The notes beneath the pieces were generated by a model. It saw only the letters and a program-made list of their open reading frames with translations, searched no databases and was not told the origin of the DNA. Shown here piece after piece: positions 26,743-36,467 of a stretch of 64,000 nucleotides of DNA. Positions within the stretch are counted from its first letter, which is position 1. Every line of letters starts with the position of its first letter. The position numbers and the translations under genes were made by a program. The stretch comes from Bacillus sp. X1(2014) (GTDB taxonomy: Bacteria > Bacillota > Bacilli > Bacillales_B > DSM-18226), in the NCBI RefSeq assembly GCF_007678255.1, contig NZ_VEED01000017.1:53266-117265 (forward strand), written 5' to 3'.

Positions 26743-27801
26743 TTAAGCATTTCTTATTTGTTTGCTTCGTAACTGTCCGCACGCCGCATCAATATCTGTT
26801 CCATGCTCTTGACGGATTTTGCAATTAACCCCGCCCTTTTTCAACGTATCATAAAATGACAATACTGATTCCTGTTCACTTCGTTGATATTGACTATGTT
26901 CATCGACTGGGTTATATGGAATTAAGTTTACATAGACTTTCTGCCCGAGTGGACGGAGCAGATCGACAAGCTGCTCGGCTTCTTGTTTATGATCATTTAC
27001 ATCTCGCAACAGAATATATTCAATCGTAATCCGTCGGTTAGTTTTATCTACATAATACTCCATCGCTTTCATTAGCTTTTCAATAGGAATCGCACGGTTT
27101 ATTTTCATAATACGCGTCCGAAGTTCATTATTTGGCGCATGTAATGACACTGCCAGGTTTACCTGCAGCCCTTTATCCGTGAATTCAACCAGCTTGTCCG
27201 CAAGACCGCTGGTTGATACGGTGATACGTCTAGCCGCAATGGCAAGCCCTTTATCATCTTTTATTACTTTGATAAAGTCCAATAGGTTGTCAAAATTATC
27301 AAATGGTTCACCAATGCCCATCACGACCACATGACTGACGGTTTCTCCTTGGCCTTTTTTGTCCAGATGCAGCTGTACGTTCATAATCTGCTCAACAATT
27401 TCACCACTGGATAAATCGCGGCTTTTCGCTAATAACCCACTAGCACAAAAGCTGCATCCGATGTTACAGCCAACTTGTGTTGTCACACAAACGGAAAGGC
27501 CGTATTTCTGCCGCATTAAAACCGTTTCGATCAAATTGCCATCCTGCAGTTTAAACAAAAACTTAATCGTGCCATCAGCCGATTCTTGTTTAATGTGCTC
27601 CTGTAAGGTTTGGATTACAAAGTTGTCTGCTAATAGTTGAACACACTCTGGATTAACTTCCGTCATCTCCGAGAATGCTGTGACACGCTTTCGATAAAGG
27701 TATTCCCAAACTTTCTGTGCTCTCGACTTCTTCTCGCCGTGCGCTTCAAGCCAGGCTGCTAATTGATCAATCGTTAATCCGTATATACTCTGTTTATTCA
27801 T
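26743..27801 (-). CDS. rlmN: RlmN/Cfr-family 23S rRNA A2503 methyltransferase paralogue
   Basis: 352 residues; radical-SAM enzyme that methylates C2 of adenosine 2503 in 23S rRNA and of adenosine 37 in some tRNAs. Radical-SAM cluster motif C112-x3-C116-x2-C119 (CNIGCSFC), MGIGEPFDN, and a C-terminal catalytic Cys in DIDAACGQL. The sequence [20 protein letters not shown] differs from the CASTLGG form of the main Bacillus RlmN (YloN), and the gene is not in the usual yloM-prkC setting, so this is probably a second RlmN-like gene. Cfr identity is unlikely but needs a tree. RBS GAGGAGG at the ATG. Confidence 0.85.
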   Translation of the reverse strand: MNKQSIYGLTIDQLAAWLEAHGEKKSRAQKVWEYLYRKRVTAFSEMTEVNPECVQLLADNFVIQTLQEHIKQESADGTIKFLFKLQDGNLIETVLMRQKYGLSVCVTTQVGCNIGCSFCASGLLAKSRDLSSGEIVEQIMNVQLHLDKKGQGETVSHVVVMGIGEPFDNFDNLLDFIKVIKDDKGLAIAARRITVSTSGLADKLVEFTDKGLQVNLAVSLHAPNNELRTRIMKINRAIPIEKLMKAMEYYVDKTNRRITIEYILLRDVNDHKQEAEQLVDLLRPLGQKVYVNLIPYNPVDEHSQYQRSEQESVLSFYDTLKKGGVNCKIRQEHGTDIDAACGQLRSKQIRNA

Positions 27802-27945
27802 ATGTTCCTCCTCTTTTCGTAACGATAAAACTTCCTAAAATTTATCTTTACCAACTATATAAATAGTGAATTGACATTAAATCAGTTATTCACCATACAT
27901 GTAATATTAAAAACACTATCTATTATACCAAGAAAAGACACATTA

Positions 27946-27983
27946 TAAAAAAATACCTTTAATTGGTTGTTATTAAAGGTATT
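27946..27983 (-). terminator. Second terminator behind the XRE-cupin gene
   Basis: AATACCTTTAAT (27952-27963) pairs perfectly with ATTAAAGGTATT (27972-27983). The T run on the minus strand corresponds to A at 27946-27951. Confidence 0.75.
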
Positions 27984-28014
27984 CTTTTACTGGAATGCTG
28001 CCTCGTTTCCAATT

Positions 28015-28040
28015 GAAAAAGCTGCTTTTTAAAAGCAGCT
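28015..28040 (-). terminator. Terminator of the XRE-cupin regulator
   Basis: AGCTGCTTTT/AAAAGCAGCT (28020-28040), with T residues on the minus-strand 3' side. Together with the hairpin at 27946-27983 it makes a tandem terminator protecting rlmN. Confidence 0.75.
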
Positions 28041-28105
28041 CGAAACCATAAATAGAAAATGTAAATATCTTTAAGTAATCTGCGAGCGTTTGTTAAATAA
28101 GAAAA

Positions 28106-28651
28106 TTAAAAAATTGGTGGAGTCACCGAAAAAAGTATGGCAGCATGTTCATTAAAGTTATTTTCCCATCTATGCTTCATTTGTGCTGGTATTTTTACAC
28201 TATCGCCAGATTCCAATATGTATTCTTCATCATCTAAAAACACTTTAATTTTCCCCTCTAATACATAAGCAACTTCTACTCCTTTATGCTCCAACTGTTT
28301 CTCAGATGAAGCAGTCTTCGGTGGGAAATTCATAATGGCTGTTGCCAGGTTTCCAGTAAAATCAGGTGAAACTAGCTCATAGGATAAGTTTTCAATGATC
28401 ATTTTCTTTCGGTGACTAGACCTAACAACTAAATCAGCCGTGTTTGTTTCTTCCATGAAAAAACTAAATGTAGGAACGTCTAGGGATTTCGCTAAAACTT
28501 TAAGAGTCTGAATAGAAGGGTTTGCTAAGCCTCGTTCGATTTGACTCAACATTGAAGGCGTTATTTCAGCTAACTTTGCTAATTCTCTAATGCTTAAGTC
28601 TTTAGCTTTTCTATATTTTTCAACCTTCTTACCAATATCAATATTTTCCAT
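28106..28651 (-). CDS. XRE-cupin transcriptional regulator
   Basis: 181 residues. An N-terminal XRE HTH (LSIRELAKLAEITPSMLSQIE, residues 19-39) is fused to a C-terminal cupin_2 domain (KGVEVAYVLEGKIKVFLDDE, then GDSVKIPAQMKHRWEN). Proteins of this design control amino acid or polyamine genes and bind small ligands in the cupin. It is divergent from the D-serine dehydratase gene and separated from it by two identical-format palindromes, so dsdA and itself are the likely targets. Confidence 0.87.
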   Translation of the reverse strand: MENIDIGKKVEKYRKAKDLSIRELAKLAEITPSMLSQIERGLANPSIQTLKVLAKSLDVPTFSFFMEETNTADLVVRSSHRKKMIIENLSYELVSPDFTGNLATAIMNFPPKTASSEKQLEHKGVEVAYVLEGKIKVFLDDEEYILESGDSVKIPAQMKHRWENNFNEHAAILFSVTPPIF

Positions 28652-28676
28652 TACTATGCACTCCTTGGTAAAAACC

Positions 28677-28693
28677 GTTAATTTAAATTTAAC
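28677..28693. promoter_or_regulatory. Operator 1 (GTTAAW-N5-TTTAAC)
   Basis: GTTAATTTAAATTTAAC, a 17-bp dyad just upstream of the regulator gene. It shares format and spacing with operator 2; the centres are 53 bases apart, about five helical turns. Confidence 0.65.
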
Positions 28694-28729
28694 GTTTTTA
28701 AATAATACTTAACAACCAAAAATATCTAT

Positions 28730-28746
28730 GTTAAACTGCATTTAAC
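28730..28746. promoter_or_regulatory. Operator 2 (GTTAAW-N5-TTTAAC)
   Basis: GTTAAACTGCATTTAAC, a 17-bp dyad on the dsdA side of the intergenic region. Only the outer six bases of each arm are shared with operator 1, as expected for a protein-binding site. Confidence 0.65.
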
Positions 28747-28812
28747 AATTATTAAATTATATTTTACATTGTTTTGAAGACTATTATCAAGTCAATGAGG
28801 AGGACTATTAAA

Positions 28813-30174
28813 GTGAAAGAGATTGAATTCGGAGATTTACAAACATGGAAAGAAAACTATCCTTTACTAAACAAACTCATTTCGATGAATGAAATATTGT
28901 GGTTAAATCCTAAAATTGAAAAGTTTAAAACAGGAATTAAAAAATCCCCTCTTACTCAAGACGATGTAAAGGATGCAGAGGAAAGATTGAAACGTTTTGC
29001 TCCATATATTGCCAAGGTTTTTCCAGAAACAAAAAAGATGAATGGAATAATAGAATCTCCATTGGTGAGAATTCCTTCCATGAAACAATCCTTAGAGCAG
29101 AATTATCGACAACCTATATTAGGTGATTTATTGCTTAAGTGTGATAGTCACCTTCCTATATCAGGGTCTATAAAAGCAAGGGGCGGGATTTATGAAGTTC
29201 TCAAACATGCAGAAGAATTAGCTCTTCAACATCAATTGTTGACGATTCAAGATGACTATTCCCTTTTAGATAGTGATAGGTTTCGAACATTCTTCTCCCA
29301 ATACTCAATCGCAGTAGGTTCGACTGGAAATTTAGGACTTAGTATAGGCATCATAAGTGCAAAGTTAGGTTTTAATGTGACCGTTCATATGTCGGCTGAT
29401 GCAAAACAATGGAAAAAAGACTTACTTCGAAGCAAAAATGTTAATGTAATTGAATATGAATCGGATTATAGTAAAGCGGTTGAGGAAGGTCGACTCCAAG
29501 CTGAAGGGGATCCTACATGTTATTTTGTAGATGATGAAAATTCTTATGATCTATTTTTAGGATACGCAGTAGCAGCATCTCGATTACAAAAACAATTAGA
29601 AGAGCTAGAAATAACAATTGATGAAAATCATCCTTTGTTTGTGTACCTTCCATGTGGAGTTGGCGGTGGTCCTGGTGGTATAGCGTTTGGATTGAAGTTA
29701 ATGTATCAAGACCATGTTCACTGTTTCTTTGCAGAACCTACCCACTCTCCATGTATGTTACTTGGTTTAATGACTGGACTTCATGATAAAATTTCTGTGC
29801 AAGATTTTGGTATTGATAATGTAACAGACGCTGATGGACTTGCTGTAGGAAGACCATCAGGGTTTGTAGGTAAAACTATAGAACCGTTTCTAAGTGGTAA
29901 TTATACGGTTAGCGATGAACAGTTGTATAAGCTATTAAAGGAACTAGTTGATACAGAGGGGATTCATTTAGAACCTTCAGCACTAGCAGGCATGATAGGA
30001 CCGATTAAATTATCTAAAGAAGGAACCGATTATTTACTGAAGCATAATTTAACGAAAAAAATGAGTAAAGGTACACATATTATTTGGGGGACTGGTGGAA
30101 ATATGGTTCCTGAAGAAATGATGAAGCAATATTATCAAAAAGGATTGAATTTATCGTTAGAGAATCAAAGGTAA
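28813..30174 (+). CDS. dsdA: D-serine ammonia-lyase (dehydratase)
   Basis: 453 residues; PLP enzyme converting D-serine to pyruvate and ammonia, which detoxifies D-serine and provides nitrogen. The PLP lysine is K121 in SGSIKARGG; the phosphate-binding glycine loop is [10 protein letters not shown], and [11 protein letters not shown] is the asparagine-loop region. Length matches DsdA of E. coli and B. subtilis (about 440-450). The GTG start at 28813 is preferred because GAGGAGGAC is 9 bases upstream; the ATG at 28774 precedes that site. Probably regulated by the divergent XRE-cupin protein through the paired operators. Confidence 0.93.
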   Translation: MKEIEFGDLQTWKENYPLLNKLISMNEILWLNPKIEKFKTGIKKSPLTQDDVKDAEERLKRFAPYIAKVFPETKKMNGIIESPLVRIPSMKQSLEQNYRQPILGDLLLKCDSHLPISGSIKARGGIYEVLKHAEELALQHQLLTIQDDYSLLDSDRFRTFFSQYSIAVGSTGNLGLSIGIISAKLGFNVTVHMSADAKQWKKDLLRSKNVNVIEYESDYSKAVEEGRLQAEGDPTCYFVDDENSYDLFLGYAVAASRLQKQLEELEITIDENHPLFVYLPCGVGGGPGGIAFGLKLMYQDHVHCFFAEPTHSPCMLLGLMTGLHDKISVQDFGIDNVTDADGLAVGRPSGFVGKTIEPFLSGNYTVSDEQLYKLLKELVDTEGIHLEPSALAGMIGPIKLSKEGTDYLLKHNLTKKMSKGTHIIWGTGGNMVPEEMMKQYYQKGLNLSLENQR

Positions 30175-30177
30175 TTC

Positions 30178-30209
30178 AACACAGGGGGTAGTTGACCCCT
30201 GTGTTTTTA
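30178..30209. terminator. Bidirectional terminator between dsdA and the merR gene
   Basis: AACACAGGGG (30178-30187) pairs with CCCCTGTGTT (30196-30205), followed by T residues. Confidence 0.85.
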
Positions 30210-31055
30210 TTGAAAAGATTTTTTTATTTGAACGGGAACTTGAATTTCGAATGTAATCTCATTTGGTTTATCTGTGATTGTAATATCGACGTGCATAATT
30301 TGCAGCGCATCGCCGGTTATGTGATATCCGGTTTCATCAAGATATTCCAATATCTTACTCAAACTTTCGCTTCGATTCCATAATAATTCCCCGTTATAAC
30401 GAATACACGCAAATAACCCACCAGGAACCGTCATTTGACACTGTTTTGGTATTTTTTCTTTATTTTTTGCCACTACAAAAATAATGGATGGTTCTTCAAA
30501 TCGTTTCGCTCTAAGATCCGCTTCCTGGATGATAATGCCTAGTCTATTACTAGCCAGAATTGGTGTCTTCTCGGTGAGCATATTCTCTAACCTTATAACA
30601 CCATAACTGAGTTCCAAATTATTATTTATTTTTTCATTTAAGGTATTTAACTTCCTTCTTCCTATTTCGCGGAAGAACACCGATTGAAGTTCTTTTTCTT
30701 TCGCTACATGCTCTAAGTATCCAATTTTACCCCGAATATTTTCCTCCAAGTCATGTAGTTCGTTCAGTTTTGACACAAGTTCCGTATGCTTGGTTTTCAG
30801 AATGTCCAAGGACTTATTAAAATTACGTTCATTAAAATAATCCTTTATTTCGTCCGTACTCATCCCAAGTTGCCGCAACTCTTTAATGGTCCCTAAAACT
30901 TCATATTGAAAAATAGAATAGTAGCGATACCCCGAATCGGGATCGACATATTGAGGTTTGAATAGGTCAATCCGATCATAGTGGCGTAAAGTCTCCGTTG
31001 TTACCCCTCTTAATCTCGCCATTTCACCAATGGTTAATTTTTCCTTTATCTTCAA
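30207..31055 (-). CDS. MerR-family regulator with GyrI-like effector domain (BmrR/BltR type)
   Basis: 282 residues. N-terminal MerR winged helix (TIGEMARLRGVTTETLRHYDRIDLFKP, then SGYRYYS), a long coiled-coil dimerisation helix (about 85-130) and a C-terminal GyrI/AraC-effector-like domain (about 150-280) that usually binds small organic cations. It is divergent from the permease-agmatinase operon, whose promoter has the 19-base spacer typical of MerR activation. The TTG at 31055 is preferred: GAGGGGTG is about 6 bases upstream and overlaps the alternative GTG at 31064. Confidence 0.88.
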   Translation of the reverse strand: MKIKEKLTIGEMARLRGVTTETLRHYDRIDLFKPQYVDPDSGYRYYSIFQYEVLGTIKELRQLGMSTDEIKDYFNERNFNKSLDILKTKHTELVSKLNELHDLEENIRGKIGYLEHVAKEKELQSVFFREIGRRKLNTLNEKINNNLELSYGVIRLENMLTEKTPILASNRLGIIIQEADLRAKRFEEPSIIFVVAKNKEKIPKQCQMTVPGGLFACIRYNGELLWNRSESLSKILEYLDETGYHITGDALQIMHVDITITDKPNEITFEIQVPVQIKKSFQ

Positions 31056-31089
31056 TGAAATCACCCCTCTAAAAAATATAATACATCTA

Positions 31090-31120
31090 TTGACCTTTGT
31101 GTAACAACAAGGTTTACAAT
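31090..31120 (+). promoter_or_regulatory. MerR-type promoter with 19-bp spacer and internal dyad
   Basis: TTGACC at 31090-31095 and TACAAT at 31115-31120 are separated by 19 bases instead of 17. The spacer contains the inverted repeat CCTTTGT-GTAAC-AACAAGG. Long spacers with a central dyad are the hallmark of promoters that MerR proteins activate by DNA distortion. Confidence 0.8.
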
Positions 31121-31183
31121 AAAAATACGAAATCTTCTAAATCATCTAAGAATTAAATTTACTAATACGGAGGGAGTTGAGTT

Positions 31184-32572
31184 ATGAAACAGAAAGCGCT
31201 TGCAAGAACACTTACTTTGTCACAGGTTGTATTTTTAGGGATTGCATGGAATAACCCCATGGTGTTTTTTAATACCTATGGAATTGCTGCCGTTACCTCA
31301 AGAGGTGTTATTACGACTGCATACATTATTGCTTTTCTAGCAATACTTTTTACAGCTCTCAGCTATGGCAAGATGGCGAAAGCCTACCCGATCTCAGGGT
31401 CAGCCTATTCCTTTACGCAAAAATCTATTAATTCTGAGGTTGGGTTCATTGTAGGTTGGACGATTATGCTTGATTATATATTAACGCCTATGGTTACCTG
31501 CTTGATGTCCACTGTCTTTTTAAGTGCTGTATTTCCTGGAATCCCGCATTATGTGTGGGTAATTGTGTTGACTGCAAGCATCGTATCTCCGAGCATACTA
31601 GGTGTGGAGATCTCAGCAATAACGAGTAAAATTTTTGTTATTGCTCAAGTCATTTTTGTTTGCCTTTTCTGGATATTATCCTTCAAAAGTTTATCAGAAG
31701 GAGTAGGGGCGGGGAGTCTTTTCTCCATGAAGCCATTGTTTGATGCAGATGTTTCCTTATCTGTTATCTTGGCAGGAGCTACCATTCTTTGCTTTAGTTT
31801 TCTTGGTTTTGACTCACTCACCACTTTATCAGAGGAAACAATCAATCCCGAAAAAACGATCCCAAGAGCCATTATCATCATGCTATTGTTTATCGGAGTT
31901 TTGTATATTGGCTCTTCTTACTTAGCACAATTGGTGCATCCGGGCATTGCATTCAAACATGCTGATTCTGCAGCCCTTGAAATTGCAGTGCTGATCGGAG
32001 GAAATTTATTTAAGTCCATTTTTATTACAGCAGTGATTATTGGTAATTTTTCTTCAGGAATCGCTTCAATCACAAGTGCATCGCGAGTGTTATATGCGAT
32101 GGGACGAGATTCCGTATTACCCAAAAATATATTTGGATACATTCATCCTAAATTTAAAACACCGTCACTTGGCATCATTGTGATTGGCGTAGTTTCATTA
32201 CTCGCAATTCCATTAACCCTAGAACAAGTTATTAAGTTTATCAATTTTGGAGCGTTAATTGCCTTTACATCTGTAAATCTGTCTGTTATCGCCCATTATT
32301 TTATCAGAAATCATAAGCGTTCTTTTATGGATTGCATTCGGTACCTATTATTACCACTCATTGGCGCAGCGTTTACGATATGGTTATGGTCGCATTTAGA
32401 AAGGGACGCGTTGATTCTCGGGGGCATCTGGATGGCATGCGGCTTGATTTATCTTGTCTATATGACGAAATGGTTCCGCCAACCACTTCCTGAGTTTCAT
32501 TTTGATAAAGAATTGATTCCACAAAATGTCCAAGACATTGATCGAGAGGTTATCCCTCAACAGGTAAGGTAA
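31184..32572 (+). CDS. APC-superfamily amino acid/polyamine permease (PuuP-like)
   Basis: 462 residues with about 12 membrane helices. N-terminal LSQVVFLGIAWNNPMVFFNTYG corresponds to the helix-1 substrate loop, followed by AKAYPISGSAYSFTQK and GFIVGWTIMLDYI; LSEETINPEKTIPRAI is the conserved APC segment after helix 6. Best resemblance is to putrescine/amino acid importers such as PuuP. As first gene of the MerR-activated operon it probably imports the guanidino compound or polyamine degraded by the enzymes downstream. Confidence 0.82.
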   Translation: MKQKALARTLTLSQVVFLGIAWNNPMVFFNTYGIAAVTSRGVITTAYIIAFLAILFTALSYGKMAKAYPISGSAYSFTQKSINSEVGFIVGWTIMLDYILTPMVTCLMSTVFLSAVFPGIPHYVWVIVLTASIVSPSILGVEISAITSKIFVIAQVIFVCLFWILSFKSLSEGVGAGSLFSMKPLFDADVSLSVILAGATILCFSFLGFDSLTTLSEETINPEKTIPRAIIIMLLFIGVLYIGSSYLAQLVHPGIAFKHADSAALEIAVLIGGNLFKSIFITAVIIGNFSSGIASITSASRVLYAMGRDSVLPKNIFGYIHPKFKTPSLGIIVIGVVSLLAIPLTLEQVIKFINFGALIAFTSVNLSVIAHYFIRNHKRSFMDCIRYLLLPLIGAAFTIWLWSHLERDALILGGIWMACGLIYLVYMTKWFRQPLPEFHFDKELIPQNVQDIDREVIPQQVR

Positions 32573-32598
32573 AAATTATATACTGGAGGTTTGTAAAA

Positions 32599-34071
32599 AT
32601 GCTGAAGTTGAAAATGTTTATTAATGGTGAATGGATGGATTCATTAAGAGGAGATAAGAGTCATGTTGTGAATCCTGCAAACGGTAATATCATGGCTGAG
32701 GCCCCGCAGGGAAGTAGAGAAGAAGCCCAAATGGCGATTAATGCTGCACGAACAGCTTTTGACTCTGGAATTTGGTCAGACTTACCGGCATCTGAACGTG
32801 CAACCTATTTATTTAAAATAGCGGATAAGATTGAAGAAAAGGCAGACGAGCTTAGCAAACTTGAAACAGAGAATACGGGAAAACCTCTTAAAGAATCAGA
32901 GTTTGATATTGCTGATACCGTGAATTGCTTTCGATACTATGCTGGGTTAGTGACAAAGCCAAATGGTCAAACGTATTCTGTTGCCGATCCTGTGCAAGCC
33001 ATGGTTATTCGGGAACCTGTGGGTGTATGCGGACTTATCGCTCCGTGGAATTTTCCATTGTTGACGGGAGCTTGGAAAATAGCCCCTGCGCTTGCTGCGG
33101 GAAATACGCTTGTATTTAAACCAGCTGAAATCACTCCAGTCACCACTTACAAATTATTTGAGATCATGGAAGAAGTGGGGGTACCAGCTGGTGTTGCAAA
33201 CTTAGTTTTGGGAGGTGGTTCAACAGTAGGAAATGAAATAGCGGAAAGCCAAAAGGTGGATCTGATTTCTTTTACCGGTAGTACAGCAACGGGTAGAAGA
33301 ATCATGAATTCAGCAACAGGAAATATTAAAAACATTTCACTCGAACTAGGCGGCAAGTCGCCAAATATTGTTTTCGCTGACGCAGATTTTGAGACAGCCA
33401 TCGATTATGCTTTGAATGGGATTTTTACCAATGCCGGTCAAGTATGTAATGCGGGATCCCGATTACTGTTAGAAGAGAGCATTCATGATAAGTTCATTGC
33501 TAGATTGGTAGAAAGAGCGAAAAAGATTCAGGTAGGCCCTGGTAATGATTCGTCTACCGAGATGGGTCCGCTTGTAAGTGAAGACCATATGACGAAGATC
33601 CTTGAATATATTCAAATTGGCTTAAACGAAGGGGCTACATTAGCTTGCGGTGGCAACCGTATCACAAGCAACGGGCTTGAAAATGGTTATTTCTTTGAGC
33701 CAACAATATTTGTTGACACCAAACCTGACATGAGAATTGTTCAGGAAGAAATCTTTGGTCCAGTTCTTGTCGTTCAAAAGTTTAAAGATGAGGCGGAAGC
33801 AATCCAGCTGGCAAATGATACTTCATACGGGCTTGCAGCAGGTGTTTTTTCACAAGATGGCGCCAAAGCTTTGAGGGTTATTAAAAAAGTAAGAGCCGGA
33901 ATTACTTATGTTAATGCTTATAACCTCGCCTATAATGAAGCACCGTGGGGAGGTTACAAGCAGAGCGGGATTGGCCGCGGGTTAGGAACCTTTGGCTTGG
34001 ATACGTTTACTGAGGTAAAACAAATCAATATTAATTTAGATGTTAAGCCAACTGAATGGTTTAGCAATTAA
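32599..34071 (+). CDS. NAD-dependent aldehyde dehydrogenase (aminoaldehyde/betaine aldehyde type)
   Basis: 490 residues. PWNFPLL, the cofactor loop SFTGSTATGR, active-site Glu in LELGGKSPNIVF and nucleophile Cys in NAGQVCNAGSR; the C-terminal PWGGYKQSGIGR is also standard. The class is close to gamma-aminobutyraldehyde and betaine aldehyde dehydrogenases. In this operon it would oxidise the aldehyde derived from an amine such as putrescine, but no aminotransferase or oxidase is encoded here to make it. Confidence 0.88.
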   Translation: MLKLKMFINGEWMDSLRGDKSHVVNPANGNIMAEAPQGSREEAQMAINAARTAFDSGIWSDLPASERATYLFKIADKIEEKADELSKLETENTGKPLKESEFDIADTVNCFRYYAGLVTKPNGQTYSVADPVQAMVIREPVGVCGLIAPWNFPLLTGAWKIAPALAAGNTLVFKPAEITPVTTYKLFEIMEEVGVPAGVANLVLGGGSTVGNEIAESQKVDLISFTGSTATGRRIMNSATGNIKNISLELGGKSPNIVFADADFETAIDYALNGIFTNAGQVCNAGSRLLLEESIHDKFIARLVERAKKIQVGPGNDSSTEMGPLVSEDHMTKILEYIQIGLNEGATLACGGNRITSNGLENGYFFEPTIFVDTKPDMRIVQEEIFGPVLVVQKFKDEAEAIQLANDTSYGLAAGVFSQDGAKALRVIKKVRAGITYVNAYNLAYNEAPWGGYKQSGIGRGLGTFGLDTFTEVKQININLDVKPTEWFSN

Positions 34072-34126
34072 TTAAAAATATAAATTTTAAATTCTAAATA
34101 TTCAAAAAACAAAGGAGGAATTAATT

Positions 34127-35311
34127 ATGTTATGGGATTTTCATTTTAATCTGCCTACTTCTATAGAGTTTGGGAATGGGAAAGTAAAAAATATTGGGAA
34201 AAGGGCTAAAGAATTAGGTGGAAATAAAGCCCTCATTATTACAGATAAAGGACTTGCACAAACAGGAATTTTGGAAAAAATCACACAGTCTTTAGATCAA
34301 GAAGGTGTCAATTATATTGTTTATGATGAAATATCACCTAATCCAAAAGATGTAGATTGCGAGAGTGCTTATCAACAGTTTAAAAACGAGAATATCGATC
34401 TCTTAATTGGTCTTGGCGGCGGAAGCTCAATGGATACAGCTAAAGCAATTGGTACACTTTTTACACATGGAGGAGAGCTAAGAGAACGTTACGGCGTAAA
34501 TTTACTAGAACGGGAAATCCCACCACTAATTTGTATTCCGACAACTTCAGGTACCGGTAGTGAAGTTACAAGAGGTTCTGTCATTACGGATACTGTGACG
34601 AAACAGAAGGAGGCGATACTAGATTTGAAAATCGCTCCTAAACTGGCACTTGTTGATCCTGAATTGACGTTAACATTGCCTAAATCGATTACAGCAGCTA
34701 CAGGAATGGATGCACTTACACATGCAATTGAAGCTTATACCTGCAAAGTTGCTCAACCACTTTCAGATGCTTTGGGACTATATGCTATTGAATTAATAGC
34801 CAAATACCTTCCGTTAGCAGTAGAAAATGGTCATGATTTAGAGGCTAGGAAAAATTTGCTTTTGGGCAGCTTAGTTGCAGGTATCGCCTTTGATAACACG
34901 GATCTTGGGGCTGTACATGCGATGGCCGAACCACTTGGAGGACTCTATGATACTCCACATGGAGTGGCGAATTCAATTTTTCTTCCACATGTATTTGAAT
35001 TTAATATCCCTTCAAACCCAGAAAAGCACGCCAAGGTAGCAATCAAGCTTGGGGCAAATCCTGAAGGAAAAACAGTTGAGGAAACGGCGTACGAAGGTGT
35101 TGTGCTGTTAAAAGAGCTGGCAAATAAAATCGGGATTCCTAGCTTCCGAGATTTAGGAAATGTAAATCCCGAAGACTTCCCTTTTCTAGCGGAAGGAGCC
35201 TTTAAACATTTGTGTACTCAGGCGAATTCAAGAGATCTGACAAAAGAAGACTATCTGAACTTATTTCAAAAGACTTATGAGGTGAAAACCACAACTTTAA
35301 TTGAAAATTAA
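34127..35311 (+). CDS. Iron-containing (group III) alcohol dehydrogenase
   Basis: 394 residues. Rossmann-type N-domain with GGGSSMDTAKAIG and the family motif PTTSGTGSEVT, and the metal-site region GMDALTHAIEAY followed by AMAEPLGGLYDTPHGVANS, which provide the Asp and His ligands. RBS AAAGGAGGAA. Interconverts an aldehyde and an alcohol with NAD(P). Its presence beside an aldehyde dehydrogenase suggests a hydroxylated or semialdehyde intermediate. Confidence 0.9.
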   Translation: MLWDFHFNLPTSIEFGNGKVKNIGKRAKELGGNKALIITDKGLAQTGILEKITQSLDQEGVNYIVYDEISPNPKDVDCESAYQQFKNENIDLLIGLGGGSSMDTAKAIGTLFTHGGELRERYGVNLLEREIPPLICIPTTSGTGSEVTRGSVITDTVTKQKEAILDLKIAPKLALVDPELTLTLPKSITAATGMDALTHAIEAYTCKVAQPLSDALGLYAIELIAKYLPLAVENGHDLEARKNLLLGSLVAGIAFDNTDLGAVHAMAEPLGGLYDTPHGVANSIFLPHVFEFNIPSNPEKHAKVAIKLGANPEGKTVEETAYEGVVLLKELANKIGIPSFRDLGNVNPEDFPFLAEGAFKHLCTQANSRDLTKEDYLNLFQKTYEVKTTTLIEN

Positions 35312-35426
35312 TTGCATAAAAAGTATAGAAGCAAAATTTAAAATCCTTGGTTAAGATCTGGCCCGCTGGCAGAAAACCTTGCATTAGCAAAAAGCGAGGA
35401 TGCAAAACTAGAAGGAGGCAACATGA

Positions 35427-36425
35427 ATGTCTAATCGTAATGAAAAACAGTTTTTAAATTTACCTTTTACAGGAATTTGTACTTTTGGAAAATACCCAAT
35501 ATGTGCGGACCTGAACCAGCTTGACGCAGATGTGGCGGTCATTGGGGTGCCTAATGACATGGGTACACAATGGAAATCAGGAGCAAGGATGGGCCCTAGA
35601 GGAATCCGCGAAGGCTCTACATTATATAGTTTCGGTCTGGATGGTGCTTATGATATTGAAAACGATATTATGTACCTCGGGCCTGAATGGAAAGTAGTCG
35701 ACTGCGGTGATGTAGACATGGTACACGGAGATATTATGCAGTGCCATGAGAATACAGAAGAAGCAATCCGAAAAATTATTTCCAAAGGTGCTATGCCGGT
35801 TGTATTAGGCGGCGATCACTCCATCACAGCAGCAGTCGGAAAAGGACTAGAAGACATAGGTCCGTTTCATGTGATTCAAATTGATGCCCATTTAGACTGG
35901 GCGGATCATCGCTCGGGAATGCGGTATGGTCACGGAAATTGCATTCGCCGCTTATCTGAACTGGATTACGTTCAGAAGATATTTCAGTTTGGCATTCGCG
36001 GGATTAGCAGCAGCAAAAAAGAGGACGTCGAAGCAGCAAGAGCTTATGGCAGCGTGATCCTATCACCTCGTCAGATGAGAAAGAAGGGACTTAAGGAAGT
36101 GCTGGAGCTAATTCCTGCAGGAGAAAAATATTATGTAACGATTGATATCGACGGAATCGATCCGTCAATTGCGCCTGGAACAGGTACACCTTCTCCAGGC
36201 GGCTTCCTCTATGATGAGGTTAATGAATTGCTTGAAGGAATTTCCAAAAGAGGAGAAGTCATCGGTTTTGATTTAGTAGAAGTTGCCCCGCCATATGATC
36301 CAACGGGCATGACCGGACAAGTAGCAGCCCGTATTGTACTAGACTTACTCAGCTATGTATTAAAGGAAAAGGAAAAAAAGGGGAATAATAAATACGGAAA
36401 AGAAAAAGAAGAAATGCTTTCTTAA
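35427..36425 (+). CDS. Agmatinase-family guanidino hydrolase
   Basis: 332 residues of the ureohydrolase fold. Dinuclear metal ligands: H131 (GGDHS), D153/H155/D157 (DAHLDWAD) and D240/D242 (DIDGID). It releases urea from a guanidino substrate: agmatine, guanidinobutyrate and guanidinopropionate are the usual ones, and sequence alone does not decide. The N-terminal NLPFTGICTFGKYPICADL extension is typical of long agmatinase and guanidinobutyrase forms rather than of B. subtilis SpeB. A terminator 43 bases beyond closes the operon. Confidence 0.87.
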   Translation: MSNRNEKQFLNLPFTGICTFGKYPICADLNQLDADVAVIGVPNDMGTQWKSGARMGPRGIREGSTLYSFGLDGAYDIENDIMYLGPEWKVVDCGDVDMVHGDIMQCHENTEEAIRKIISKGAMPVVLGGDHSITAAVGKGLEDIGPFHVIQIDAHLDWADHRSGMRYGHGNCIRRLSELDYVQKIFQFGIRGISSSKKEDVEAARAYGSVILSPRQMRKKGLKEVLELIPAGEKYYVTIDIDGIDPSIAPGTGTPSPGGFLYDEVNELLEGISKRGEVIGFDLVEVAPPYDPTGMTGQVAARIVLDLLSYVLKEKEKKGNNKYGKEKEEMLS

Positions 36426-36467
36426 CTAGGATTGGTTCCTACGGGAGGAATAAATGTTAATAAAAAG

